Positions 23,297 through 29,696 of a DNA stretch of 29,696 nt are shown here, one piece after another; position 1 is the stretch's first letter, and each line of letters begins with the position of its first letter. Below the pieces are notes generated by a model. It was not told where the DNA came from. It saw only the letters and a program-made list of their open reading frames with translations, and did not search any database. The stretch covers positions 1 through 29,696 of the IMG/VR virus record IMGVR_UViG_3300032117_000116; one strand, 5' to 3'. This DNA comes from a virus. A program made the translations under genes and the position numbers.

Positions 23297-23959
23297 TTAA
23301 ACCGAGATCGACGGAGCGACCAATTGGCTGTTAGCGACTTGAACTTGAACGATTGTGAATGTATCACCCCAAGCATTGGTTTGACCCGCTGGGAATGCTG
23401 CTTCACGTCCTAATCCAACAACTTTAACCTGACCTTGTGCGCCTAAAGCTACTGAAGTAGCAGCTAGAGCTGTTAAGCTAAAGCCAGCACCACCGTTACC
23501 GATAGCATAGCCAACGGTTGGGTTGTTTGTTGCGTCAAAATTGTACTCTTGTGCGATTGCTGTAGGTAATACAGAACCGTTTACTTGTGCTTCGTAAACC
23601 AATGCTGGATCACTAAAAATCCAGAATACGATTTGTGTAGAAGCATCTAAAGCGAGCTTAGAAGCCCATTTAGCTACAGAACGACGACCTTGTGAGTCTG
23701 TGAATTCAACACCGTCGAATACACCGTAGAAGCGGCTTGTGCCAGCTGCAGTAGCAGCAGGAACTAATTGACCAGAGGAATTAATTCCGACTGGTTGATA
23801 TTGGTAAAAAGCCTGACCAGTTGTGAGACCATAAGGCGCGTTGTATGAATTGTCAGTAGCAGCTTGGAAGCTGTTTGTGCCAACGAATGCAGTTGCGCGA
23901 TCTAGACCACTTGGATGGTAAGCGGGCTTCAGACCAAAGGGTTGGTATGTCGTAGACAT
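23297..23959 (-). CDS. Capsid-associated structural protein (220 aa)
   Basis: A 220-residue beta-rich protein: TTYQPFGLKPAYHPSGLDRA at the start, GQAFYQYQPVGINSSGQLVP, YGVFDGVEFTDSQGRRSVAK, and VGLGREAAFPAGQTNAWG near the end. It is encoded directly upstream of the capsid gene with a good AAAGGAA ribosome site. Proteins of this form, placed beside the capsid gene, are usually head decoration or capsid-stabilising proteins. The family is familiar from aquatic phage structural modules, but no catalytic or named domain is visible. Confidence 0.7.
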   Translation of the reverse strand: MSTTYQPFGLKPAYHPSGLDRATAFVGTNSFQAATDNSYNAPYGLTTGQAFYQYQPVGINSSGQLVPAATAAGTSRFYGVFDGVEFTDSQGRRSVAKWASKLALDASTQIVFWIFSDPALVYEAQVNGSVLPTAIAQEYNFDATNNPTVGYAIGNGGAGFSLTALAATSVALGAQGQVKVVGLGREAAFPAGQTNAWGDTFTIVQVQVANSQLVAPSISV

Positions 23960-23986
23960 TAATATTTCCTTTGTTTTTGAAGAATG

Positions 23987-24544
23987 TTATGAAAAACGAA
24001 CATTACTATTCGCCTTTTCGGTTTCCTTTTCCATTTCCAGAATTCCTCTTTCAAGAATTGAGCGACCACCTTTGCCTTCTTGGGCAGAGCCCCGAACAGC
24101 AGCAGTGATATTACGTTGGTGCTCAAGGGGATCCTCAAGGTGCAACATACGCATTACTTCTTGGTAGATTTCTTCTGGTAACTTAAAGAGAACCATTTCG
24201 TTACAGCTAACACAGCCTTCAAACTTGCCCGCGTTCATTTTACCTAAGTTTTCAAAGCCTTTTCCTAAATCTGAGGCTTTAACTGGTTCATAACCTAATG
24301 CTAATCGTTTGTCGATACTGTCATAATTATTTGTAGTGGATAACCAGCACAAATGGAATCCGGGAATAATCCCGTTTGGCAAATCCGGTAATGCACTGTT
24401 CTGCCATTTATCACGGAACGCAGCTACACGTTCCTTCTTGGATGCTGCGGATAGATCGTCATTAGCGATCCGTTCTTTCGTTTCTTCGACTCTATCTAAA
24501 AGACGGTCTTCTAAGTCACGTTTGATTCTTGGGTTCGTTGCCAT
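23987..24544 (-). CDS. Conserved phage head-module protein of unknown function (185 aa)
   Basis: A 185-residue charged protein: N-terminal basic helix (IKRDLEDRLLDRVEETKERI), then GFHLCWLSTTNNYDSIDKRL with ALGYEPVKASDL, a CVSCNEMVLFKLPEEIYQEV segment with a CxxC pair, and a helical C-terminus. The HLCW...RL.LGYE.V pattern recurs in unnamed phage proteins adjacent to scaffold and capsid genes. It starts 5 nt after the scaffold-like gene with an AAAGGTT ribosome site. No enzyme motif is visible; a capsid-assembly accessory role is inferred from position. Confidence 0.7.
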   Translation of the reverse strand: MATNPRIKRDLEDRLLDRVEETKERIANDDLSAASKKERVAAFRDKWQNSALPDLPNGIIPGFHLCWLSTTNNYDSIDKRLALGYEPVKASDLGKGFENLGKMNAGKFEGCVSCNEMVLFKLPEEIYQEVMRMLHLEDPLEHQRNITAAVRGSAQEGKGGRSILERGILEMEKETEKANSNVRFS

Positions 24545-24549
24545 TTTAA

Positions 24550-25539
24550 TTAACCTTTATTTTCACGATCATAACGAGCATATGCTCGGATCATTTTGTT
24601 TCGTTTTTCTACATCATCCCATGATCCTGCATCCCTGATTGCATCAACTCGAGCTTTGCTCAAGGTAATAGTTCCAGGTTTTTGTGATGAGGAATTTGCT
24701 GAACGGCTAGAGGCTGTTGGGCCTGCTGAACGTTTAGTTTCTTTTCCACCCTTAGATGTGTATCTATGGGGTAAACGGGATTGCAAACGATTATCTAACT
24801 CTTCCCAATACTCAGGATCACTTGGATCCCAACCATCAGTAACGAGTTCTTGGTCAATTACTTTAGCAATTTTACTATCTATATCTCTAGCTTGTGGATC
24901 ATACCAAGAGTTCTTTTTAAGCCACTGTGTTGCGTTGGCTTGAACCTCAGTAGTAATTGGATTTGGCACGTTTTGTTTTGGTGCTTGTGCTTGATCCACT
25001 TGTTGTTTTTTGTAATGCTGAGCTTGGTTCAAACGCTGTTTAGCATCTGTTAGTTGCTCTAAAAATTCCATCTGACCTACAACATCACCGGACTGAGCAG
25101 CTTGTACCATTTTCATTTTAGCGTATTCAACACGGGTAGCTTCGTCTTCAATGGACTTGTCTAACTGTGCAAATTGGTAAGATGAGGCTGTGTTCTCAAC
25201 TTTAGCTAAACGCTCTGCAAGTTCCGCGTTACGGCGCTCAAGTGCGTTAATTTTATTCTTTGCGGAAAGATCGCGTTGCTTTTTTAAATCTTTTTTAAGT
25301 CTACGCTCTTCACGACGGGCTTCTCGAATTGCTTCACGCTCTTCGGTAGTTTCTGCAGCTTCGTCATCATCCAAGTCTTCCTCGGCATGCTCTTCTGCAT
25401 CTTCATCGTGCTCTTCTTCGTCTTTTTTCTTTGGTTTTTTTTCTTCGTGGTCCTCAATTTCTTCAGGAAACTCCACTTTGGCTAATACCGAGCCGTCTTC
25501 ACGTTCCTTAATAGGAACGTCTTTTTCATTTTCTGCCAT
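24550..25539 (-). CDS. Putative scaffolding protein (329 aa)
   Basis: A 329-residue, very charged, helix-rich protein without hydrophobic core motifs. An acidic block at about 25-70 (DEEEHDEDAEEHAEEDLDDD) is followed by a long coiled coil at about 65-125 (EEREAIREARREERRLKKDL, ALERRNAELAERLAKVE), a second helical part and a basic Ser-rich C-terminus (TKRSAGPTASSRSANSSSQK, IRAYARYDRENKG). The layout, with a basic helical end to bind capsid protein, and the place between portal and capsid genes fit an assembly scaffold. The call is based on composition and context. Confidence 0.75.
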   Translation of the reverse strand: MAENEKDVPIKEREDGSVLAKVEFPEEIEDHEEKKPKKKDEEEHDEDAEEHAEEDLDDDEAAETTEEREAIREARREERRLKKDLKKQRDLSAKNKINALERRNAELAERLAKVENTASSYQFAQLDKSIEDEATRVEYAKMKMVQAAQSGDVVGQMEFLEQLTDAKQRLNQAQHYKKQQVDQAQAPKQNVPNPITTEVQANATQWLKKNSWYDPQARDIDSKIAKVIDQELVTDGWDPSDPEYWEELDNRLQSRLPHRYTSKGGKETKRSAGPTASSRSANSSSQKPGTITLSKARVDAIRDAGSWDDVEKRNKMIRAYARYDRENKG

Positions 25540-25562
25540 ATCTTCTTTTCTACAAAAGTTTG

Positions 25563-26003
25563 TTAATCTACAAACGCTTTCATTTTTTGTGCTGCTTCAA
25601 ATGATTTGATCTTACAGATCACTTCGCGCGCTTGAAGTGTAATAAATACCACGGGTGCGCCATCATCGTTTGCATTCACAACAAAACGGTCTCCGCCGTA
25701 CTTGATAGTGCGAACTAAATCGCCAACGTTACACCAATTGCCTTCAGGCCAGGGTGTTAGGTCATCAGGACTCTTGTATGCCAAGGGTCCTACATCACGT
25801 ACTTTAGCTACTGTCTCGTTAAACTTCAACGTTTGTCTGGTTTCTTCCACAAGGAAAATACCACCTTTACTTGTGAGCTTTTCTCGGCGTAACTGCACCA
25901 ATACTCTGTCTCCAAGAATTTCTACACCAGGATCTACATCAGGAAAACACTCAATCTCTGAGCGTGTATCTGGTTCGTCCTTCACATTAAAATCAATTGC
26001 CAT
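25563..26003 (-). CDS. GroES-like co-chaperonin (Cpn10 fold)
   Basis: A 146-residue protein whose core (about 29-132) follows the Cpn10 pattern: LGDRVLVQLRREKLTSKGGI with DRVLVQ at 32-37, the mobile-loop GGIFL (47-51) that docks GroEL, an exit strand VAKVRDVGP (65-73), NVGDLVRTI (92-100) and a final strand EVICKIKSF. Host GroES is about 97 aa; this one has a 28-residue N-terminal extension and an insertion around LTPWPEGNW. Like T4 gp31 or other viral co-chaperonins it probably pairs with host GroEL to fold the capsid protein. It lies between the portal and scaffold genes, in the same transcription unit as the capsid gene. Confidence 0.82.
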   Translation of the reverse strand: MAIDFNVKDEPDTRSEIECFPDVDPGVEILGDRVLVQLRREKLTSKGGIFLVEETRQTLKFNETVAKVRDVGPLAYKSPDDLTPWPEGNWCNVGDLVRTIKYGGDRFVVNANDDGAPVVFITLQAREVICKIKSFEAAQKMKAFVD

Positions 26004-26023
26004 CCGGCAATCCTTTCTGAATC

Positions 26024-26212
26024 TTACGATTCGTCGTCTTCTGTTAAAAGTTCATCAATAATATCTAATACTACTTGGAACGCTTCGTGACGGCCAACTA
26101 AACGCTGGTAATCACTAAAGTCGTGTACGTTGTATCCTGCAGCAACAGTTTCTGCAGTTTTACGTTTTTCATCTCTCGTACGAGAGATAATTGTGGACAA
26201 AAAGTCTTTCAT
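26024..26212 (-). CDS. Small helical protein (62 aa)
   Basis: A 62-residue, mainly helical acidic protein (SDYQRLVGRHEAFQVVLDII, ending DELLTEDDES). The pattern Y..LvGr.eg...v...i...l is common to small phage proteins between portal and scaffold genes. Its ATG lies only 6 nt after the TTGCATTAGT core of promoter-like element B, with TAAGAG as a poor ribosome site. If the element is a promoter the message would be nearly leaderless. There is no other Met in the frame. An 18-bp perfect palindrome lies within its codons 11-16 region. Confidence 0.7.
   Translation of the reverse strand: MKDFLSTIISRTRDEKRKTAETVAAGYNVHDFSDYQRLVGRHEAFQVVLDIIDELLTEDDES
26171..26188. repeat. Perfect 18-bp palindrome
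   Basis: ATCTCTCGTACGAGAGAT reads the same on both strands, centred between 26179 and 26180, inside the 62-aa gene and about 30 nt downstream of promoter-like element B. It has the size and symmetry of a repressor or dimeric protein site, but chance within codons cannot be excluded. Confidence 0.6.
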
Positions 26213-26250
26213 ACTCTTACTAATGCAACAATATGAAAGATTCCGCCCTA
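26213..26250 (-). promoter_or_regulatory. Conserved late promoter-like element, copy B
   Basis: On the minus strand AGGGCG (26249-26244), a 15-nt spacer and TTGCATTAGT (26228-26219). It differs from the other copies after the core: AAGAGTATG replaces the TATA-containing text, and the ATG of the 62-aa gene begins there. It starts 2 nt after the TAA of the 74-aa gene and would serve the co-chaperonin, scaffold and capsid genes. Confidence 0.62.
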
Positions 26251-26251
26251 A

Positions 26252-26476
26252 TTAATAGAAATTACCAGTTTTAACTTCTTTTAAGTTTTTATCTGGTCCA
26301 ACTTTGCTTGACTTAACTTTATTTCCGTTAAGTACAGCATTGTTAGCGCGCTTGGAGCCAGAACTACCTGCATCAATAGTTTTTTCACCAGGGCCGCCTG
26401 CATTACCAGGTGTTCCTGTCATTTTGTATGTTTTACGGAAGCCTAATTCACCACCGTCTTGTTTTTTAGTTGCCAT
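26252..26476 (-). CDS. Small basic Gly/Lys-rich protein (74 aa)
   Basis: A 74-residue, basic, Gly/Asn/Lys-rich protein without hydrophobic segments (KTYKMTGTPGNAGGPGEK, GPDKNLKEVKTGNFY), probably largely disordered. Its start overlaps the portal stop as TAATG, so it is translationally coupled to the portal gene. It is the last gene of the portal unit before element B. A minor head or portal accessory protein is possible; no family is recognised. Confidence 0.68.
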   Translation of the reverse strand: MATKKQDGGELGFRKTYKMTGTPGNAGGPGEKTIDAGSSGSKRANNAVLNGNKVKSSKVGPDKNLKEVKTGNFY

Positions 26477-29361
26477 TATTGTCCTTCAGTAGGGGTTGTT
26501 GGTTGTGCTTGCTCTGGTTGTGCAGCTTGTTGCTGCGCTGCTTGTACCATTGCTTGTTGGTGCTGTTGATCGGCTTGTTGTAAGCCTTGTTGGTGCTGTT
26601 GATCGTTTTGTTGCAGCTCTTGTGCGTGTTGTTGCTGAGCATTTTGCATTGCGATTTGATTTTTAACTTGTTCAGCTTGTTGTTGGAAAGTTTGTTGCTG
26701 TACAGCTAAGCCATGTTGCCTAATATCTGAATTAGATGCGTTGATAGCCTCCATTGCAGATTGATTTTGCTCAGAATCAAGCGCAATTTGTTGTTGGCTC
26801 ATCTGTGTTTGTGCGCCAATCATAGCAACACGCTCTTTTGCAGCATTATTGATGTTAGCCATGGCAATATCTGTTGCATTACGTTGGTTATCAATACTTG
26901 TTTGCGTCTGATACTTAGCTTGAAGCTCTTGAACTTTTTGTTGAAGCTCTGCAACTTTAACTTGGTAGTCTTGTTCCATCTTTTTACTATCAAGTTGCAT
27001 GTTAGCTTGAGCTTCTTCTGACTTGCGTTTGGTTTCAGCCATCTGGGTTTGCATAATAACCGCAGCTGTTGGGTCTGACATCATGGAAGCTTGTTGTTGG
27101 GACTGTTGTGCTTGTGCAACTTTCTGTGCTAGTGCTTGAACTTGCTGCATGTACGGTGCTAAATTGGTTTTAGCGTCGTTATCTACCATACGTGAAGCAA
27201 CAGCTAATGCTTTTTGTGCATCACCATCAAGAGCTTTTTCTTTATGCAGGTCAAATTTGTCTTTTCCACCACTTGCTTTAGCAACATAGCCACGCATTTC
27301 TTGCAAATAGTGTAAAGTTAAATGCTGTTTGATATGTTCTAAGGCATGTGGTGCAAAAGCAGGCCCAATTACAGGGTTTCCGCCATATGCTGGATTGTTT
27401 GCATATTCTAAATGAACCTGAATGTGCGCAATATGGTCCTGATCGGGGAAAGCAGCAGCTGGTTGCCCCATTGTCATAGAGACGTTTTCTAATGCGGGGT
27501 TAGATTCTACTACTCCAACGGGATTAGGTAACACTTCGCCAATTGCAGGGATCTTTAACTGAGCCAAAATCCGTTGATACACTGCACGAAGGTTAAACAT
27601 ACCTGGAGGTGCAGAGGTAGCCATTTGTAAAAGGGCTTGGTTCTGGGCAAGACGCTGAGTTTCAGAGAAAATGTTAGGATCTGAAACTGGACGTACATCG
27701 TTGTTGTAAGCAAAGTCGCGTACTTCAATCTCTTCACCGGACTGATTATCCATTTCATCCAAGTACCAATGATTGATACGTGAGATGATTGCTAAAGATT
27801 TAGCTTGTGAGCGGTGTAAACGGGAGTGAATTGAGGAGAATACCTTAGCACCTTGCTCAATAAGAGCTTGGGTTGTGCCAACAGGCATGTTGTTGTTTGC
27901 TTCGCCAATCTTTTCTTCAGAAGTGGTGACTACACCTTTAGCCGCATCTGTTAACCAACCAAGTAAACTAAACAGTACTGATGAAGGTGGGTTAAATGGC
28001 ATTGGCATTGCGATCTTACGAACGTCATCAACACCGGGAGCTCCTTCAATTTCTACTACTTGAGTCGGTTCGATTCGATCAGATTGACCTCCAATTCGTC
28101 CGCCTTTGAGCTTAAGCATCGTCTGGCTGTTGTTGATATGAGCAGCGTCAAGCAAAGCACGAAGAGAACCAGTAAGAGCAGCGGCGAGGCCACCAATAAG
28201 ATGAGGCAATCCGATGGCGTAAGCACCACGCCAAGGAATGAATTTAAACTCCACGAACCAATCAAGCTTCTCAAGTTTTTCATCGCCGGATTCCCAGTTA
28301 CGGTATAACGAAATAACTTCAGAGCTAGTTTCGTCAATAGTTAAAATATATGGGGCGCGACGACCTTCAGTTTCAGGATCATCATCTAACCGCATAAAGC
28401 AAGTAATTTCGTAAACACGACGCAAACCGTCGATGTTTTTAGACGGGTTTTGTTTACCTTCGATTTTATCGTTAGCTTCTTGGCTGCGAGTTTGATCGTT
28501 TAATGGTGCATCGGAAGAATACTCTGAATCAATATCGCGGTAGATACCGGATTCAACTCGTAATAGGAAAGTATCTTCTGTAATGTCTTGTACTTCGGTT
28601 ACACGTTGGGCTGTGTAAAAGTTTGATGCTGCATATGGCAGCAAAATTGCGTCGATTGGTACCCATTCGCAGGTTGGACGCTTTTGCTCTTCGTCAAAGC
28701 GCCATTTAAGGAATTGGGAACCGCCGAGTGGGAGCTGGGTCAGCAGCTGTTCCATCTCGTCTCGGTATTCTGGAATTTGCTCAGTGAGCTGCCAGTTCAT
28801 AAAGGTTACTTTACGATCGGCGGTATCTTCTTTCTTTCGATCGGAGTTTCCTTTGATGTTGGACTTAACCAACCCATCTGGTGGGAGCAACTCTTTGGAT
28901 GAGGAAGCGGCGAAGTCAACGCAAGCTTCGGCCATGACGGGATGAACAACTTTAGAAGCACCGTCGAAAGTAGCACCACCAGGGGCGTCCTTACCAAGGC
29001 CTGTGCGACGAAGCCCTTCTTCATACTGCTTATCTCTTTGTTCGCGCGCTTCTTTGTCGACATCTATCAGATCCAAATACTCAATAGCCAAAGATTGAAG
29101 TGTCTGTTCATCAAACACTTCGGCTAAGTTCTCATAGAAACTTGGATTCTTTTTTGGGCCTTGTTTTTCTTGAAAGTTGATTACCACGGAACCGTCCGAA
29201 AGTTCTATAACCTCCTGTTCAACTTCATCGTCGTCTAAATCAAATTCTTCCGCGTAGTCCTCCATCGCGTCATCTTGAGACTCCTTTTCATGGATATCTT
29301 CAAGGCTGTCGAGGTTAGGCAAAGTATTGCCATTTTGGATCGGTAGTTGTGGTTGTGCCAT
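26476..29361 (-). CDS. Portal protein with long Gln-rich C-terminal extension (961 aa)
   Basis: An acidic N-terminus (EDYAEEFDLDDDEVEQEV) leads into a portal core of about residues 70-690, with AGG-type clip/stem text such as GGATFDGASKVVHPVMAEAC, QLPLGGSQFLKWRFDEEQKR, ALLDAAHINNSQTMLKLKGG and WYLDEMDNQSGEEIEVRDF. This is the pattern of large portal proteins of podovirus-like aquatic phages. Residues ~740-961 are helical and extremely Gln-rich (QALAQKVAQAQQSQQQ, HAQELQQNDQQHQQGLQQ), probably a long coiled-coil barrel as in P22. The family is usually 600-800 aa, so this extension is large. It is the first gene after element A and directly follows the terminase, as expected for portal/terminase pairing. 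Confidence 0.87.
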   Translation of the reverse strand: MAQPQLPIQNGNTLPNLDSLEDIHEKESQDDAMEDYAEEFDLDDDEVEQEVIELSDGSVVINFQEKQGPKKNPSFYENLAEVFDEQTLQSLAIEYLDLIDVDKEAREQRDKQYEEGLRRTGLGKDAPGGATFDGASKVVHPVMAEACVDFAASSSKELLPPDGLVKSNIKGNSDRKKEDTADRKVTFMNWQLTEQIPEYRDEMEQLLTQLPLGGSQFLKWRFDEEQKRPTCEWVPIDAILLPYAASNFYTAQRVTEVQDITEDTFLLRVESGIYRDIDSEYSSDAPLNDQTRSQEANDKIEGKQNPSKNIDGLRRVYEITCFMRLDDDPETEGRRAPYILTIDETSSEVISLYRNWESGDEKLEKLDWFVEFKFIPWRGAYAIGLPHLIGGLAAALTGSLRALLDAAHINNSQTMLKLKGGRIGGQSDRIEPTQVVEIEGAPGVDDVRKIAMPMPFNPPSSVLFSLLGWLTDAAKGVVTTSEEKIGEANNNMPVGTTQALIEQGAKVFSSIHSRLHRSQAKSLAIISRINHWYLDEMDNQSGEEIEVRDFAYNNDVRPVSDPNIFSETQRLAQNQALLQMATSAPPGMFNLRAVYQRILAQLKIPAIGEVLPNPVGVVESNPALENVSMTMGQPAAAFPDQDHIAHIQVHLEYANNPAYGGNPVIGPAFAPHALEHIKQHLTLHYLQEMRGYVAKASGGKDKFDLHKEKALDGDAQKALAVASRMVDNDAKTNLAPYMQQVQALAQKVAQAQQSQQQASMMSDPTAAVIMQTQMAETKRKSEEAQANMQLDSKKMEQDYQVKVAELQQKVQELQAKYQTQTSIDNQRNATDIAMANINNAAKERVAMIGAQTQMSQQQIALDSEQNQSAMEAINASNSDIRQHGLAVQQQTFQQQAEQVKNQIAMQNAQQQHAQELQQNDQQHQQGLQQADQQHQQAMVQAAQQQAAQPEQAQPTTPTEGQ

Positions 29362-29389
29362 AAGCTCTATAAATTTGTTGGATAGACTT

Positions 29390-29430
29390 CCCTATATACA
29401 CTAATGCAATAAAGTACGGGAATCCGCCCT
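29390..29430 (-). promoter_or_regulatory. Conserved late promoter-like element, copy A
   Basis: On the minus strand AGGGCG (29430-29425), a 15-nt spacer, TTGCATTAGT (29409-29400), GTA, then TATAGGGAAG. AGGGCG begins immediately after the TAA of the terminase gene. The end of the element closely resembles the initiation part of T7-type promoters (TATAGGGA). It precedes the portal gene by about 28 nt. Confidence 0.72.
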
Positions 29431-29696
29431 TTATTGTGCATAAGGATTTGCAATTCGTCGTTTTGGGTCCTCATCTGCATAGTTATAATCTCGGGCGGGT
29501 AGGGGATCTAACCGAATCCAGCCTGAATCCCTTAATATTCTTAATGCTTGGGATAAACTATCAACATAATCATCATGCCCCCCTGCTTCTGGAAATGAAC
29601 AGACTTGGCGCAAGAAACGTTTTGACCATTCTGCGTATTCACCTTTAAGTTTGGCGTCCTCGGGTATGTAGATTTTTCCTTTGGCAACCAGGGGCG
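29431..29696 (-). CDS. terL: Terminase large subunit, C-terminal end (start beyond window)
   Basis: The frame enters at the right edge and ends with TAA at 29431-29433, giving 87 visible residues. The text LVAKGKIYIPEDAKLKGEYA, then FLRQVCSFPEAGGHDDYVDS and LSQALRILRDSGWI, is the end of the RNase H-like nuclease domain of TerL. The late Asp cluster HDDYVD supplies a metal-binding residue. TerL is the motor that packages DNA through the portal and cuts concatemers. The ATPase domain lies outside the window. A TTG at 29613 is not the real start, since homologous sequence continues upstream of it. Confidence 0.9.
   Translation of the reverse strand, partial: PLVAKGKIYIPEDAKLKGEYAEWSKRFLRQVCSFPEAGGHDDYVDSLSQALRILRDSGWIRLDPLPARDYNYADEDPKRRIANPYAQ

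Noticed and set aside
25190-25609. Plus-strand Ser-rich frame of 139 aa.
   Set aside because: Antisense of the acidic coiled-coil part of the scaffold-like gene; poly-Ser arises from Glu/Asp codons read in reverse.
29390-29430. Reading the conserved element as an ordinary sigma70 promoter (TTGCAT as -35, TATA as -10).
   Set aside because: The two parts are only about 7 nt apart, not 16-18, and the AGGGCG half would be unexplained.

Overview
The window is a continuous stretch of a tailed double-stranded DNA phage genome (Caudoviricetes). It covers the late morphogenesis, host-recognition and lysis region. Every gene I can support lies on the minus strand, so transcription runs from position 29696 towards position 1. 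The lysis genes (signal-anchor GH24 endolysin, Rz with an embedded Rz1 lipoprotein) and an LPS-heptosyltransferase-like fold point to a Gram-negative host. The connector genes resemble P22/SU10-type podovirus parts, and no tape measure, sheath or tube gene is visible, so a short-tailed virion is most likely. The sequence is AT-rich and looks like phages of aquatic bacteria, but host and habitat are inference. Both ends are cut: the terminase large subunit runs off the right edge and a long Gly/Thr-rich protein runs off the left edge. No gene-free stretch exceeds 300 bases.

Head module (right, 29696-21250), in transcription order: terminase large subunit (C-terminal end), a 961-aa portal with a long Gln-rich C-terminal extension, two small proteins, a GroES-like co-chaperonin, an acidic scaffold-like protein, a 185-aa unknown, a 220-aa structural protein, the major capsid protein, a strong terminator, an HNH endonuclease and a 150-aa decoration-like protein.

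Fibre and surface-modification module (21196-11296): a beta-rich structural protein, a Cys-motif/IPT protein, a 635-aa collagen-like fibre made of G-[YFILW]-S triplets, a polyglycine Cys-rich adhesin-like protein and a small protein interrupted by an in-frame TGA. A sigma70-like promoter then precedes a sugar/oxygenase cassette: 2OG-Fe(II) oxygenase, small protein, GT2-methyltransferase fusion, GT2 fused to a GT9 N-terminal half, and a separate GT9 C-terminal half. A second collagen-like fibre ending in an S74 self-cleaving chaperone follows.

Lysis module (11265-9514): an 88-aa repeat protein, a membrane-anchored coiled-coil protein, a holin candidate, Rz/Rz1 and the endolysin.

Connector/tail module (9437-1): a basic protein, a 55-aa protein, a gp4-like connector with an inserted beta domain, a GIY-YIG endonuclease, an adaptor, a 422-aa structural protein, a large nozzle/hub candidate, an 89-aa protein and the DUF4214 + Gly-Thr repeat protein.

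The most striking undescribed signal is an intergenic element found five times, always on the minus strand: AGGGCG, exactly 15 nt, then TTGCATTAGT, usually followed 3 nt later by TATA. Each copy touches the stop codon of the upstream gene and precedes the first gene of a sub-module. It looks like a phage-specific promoter, perhaps combined with a compact terminator, that divides the late region into transcription units.
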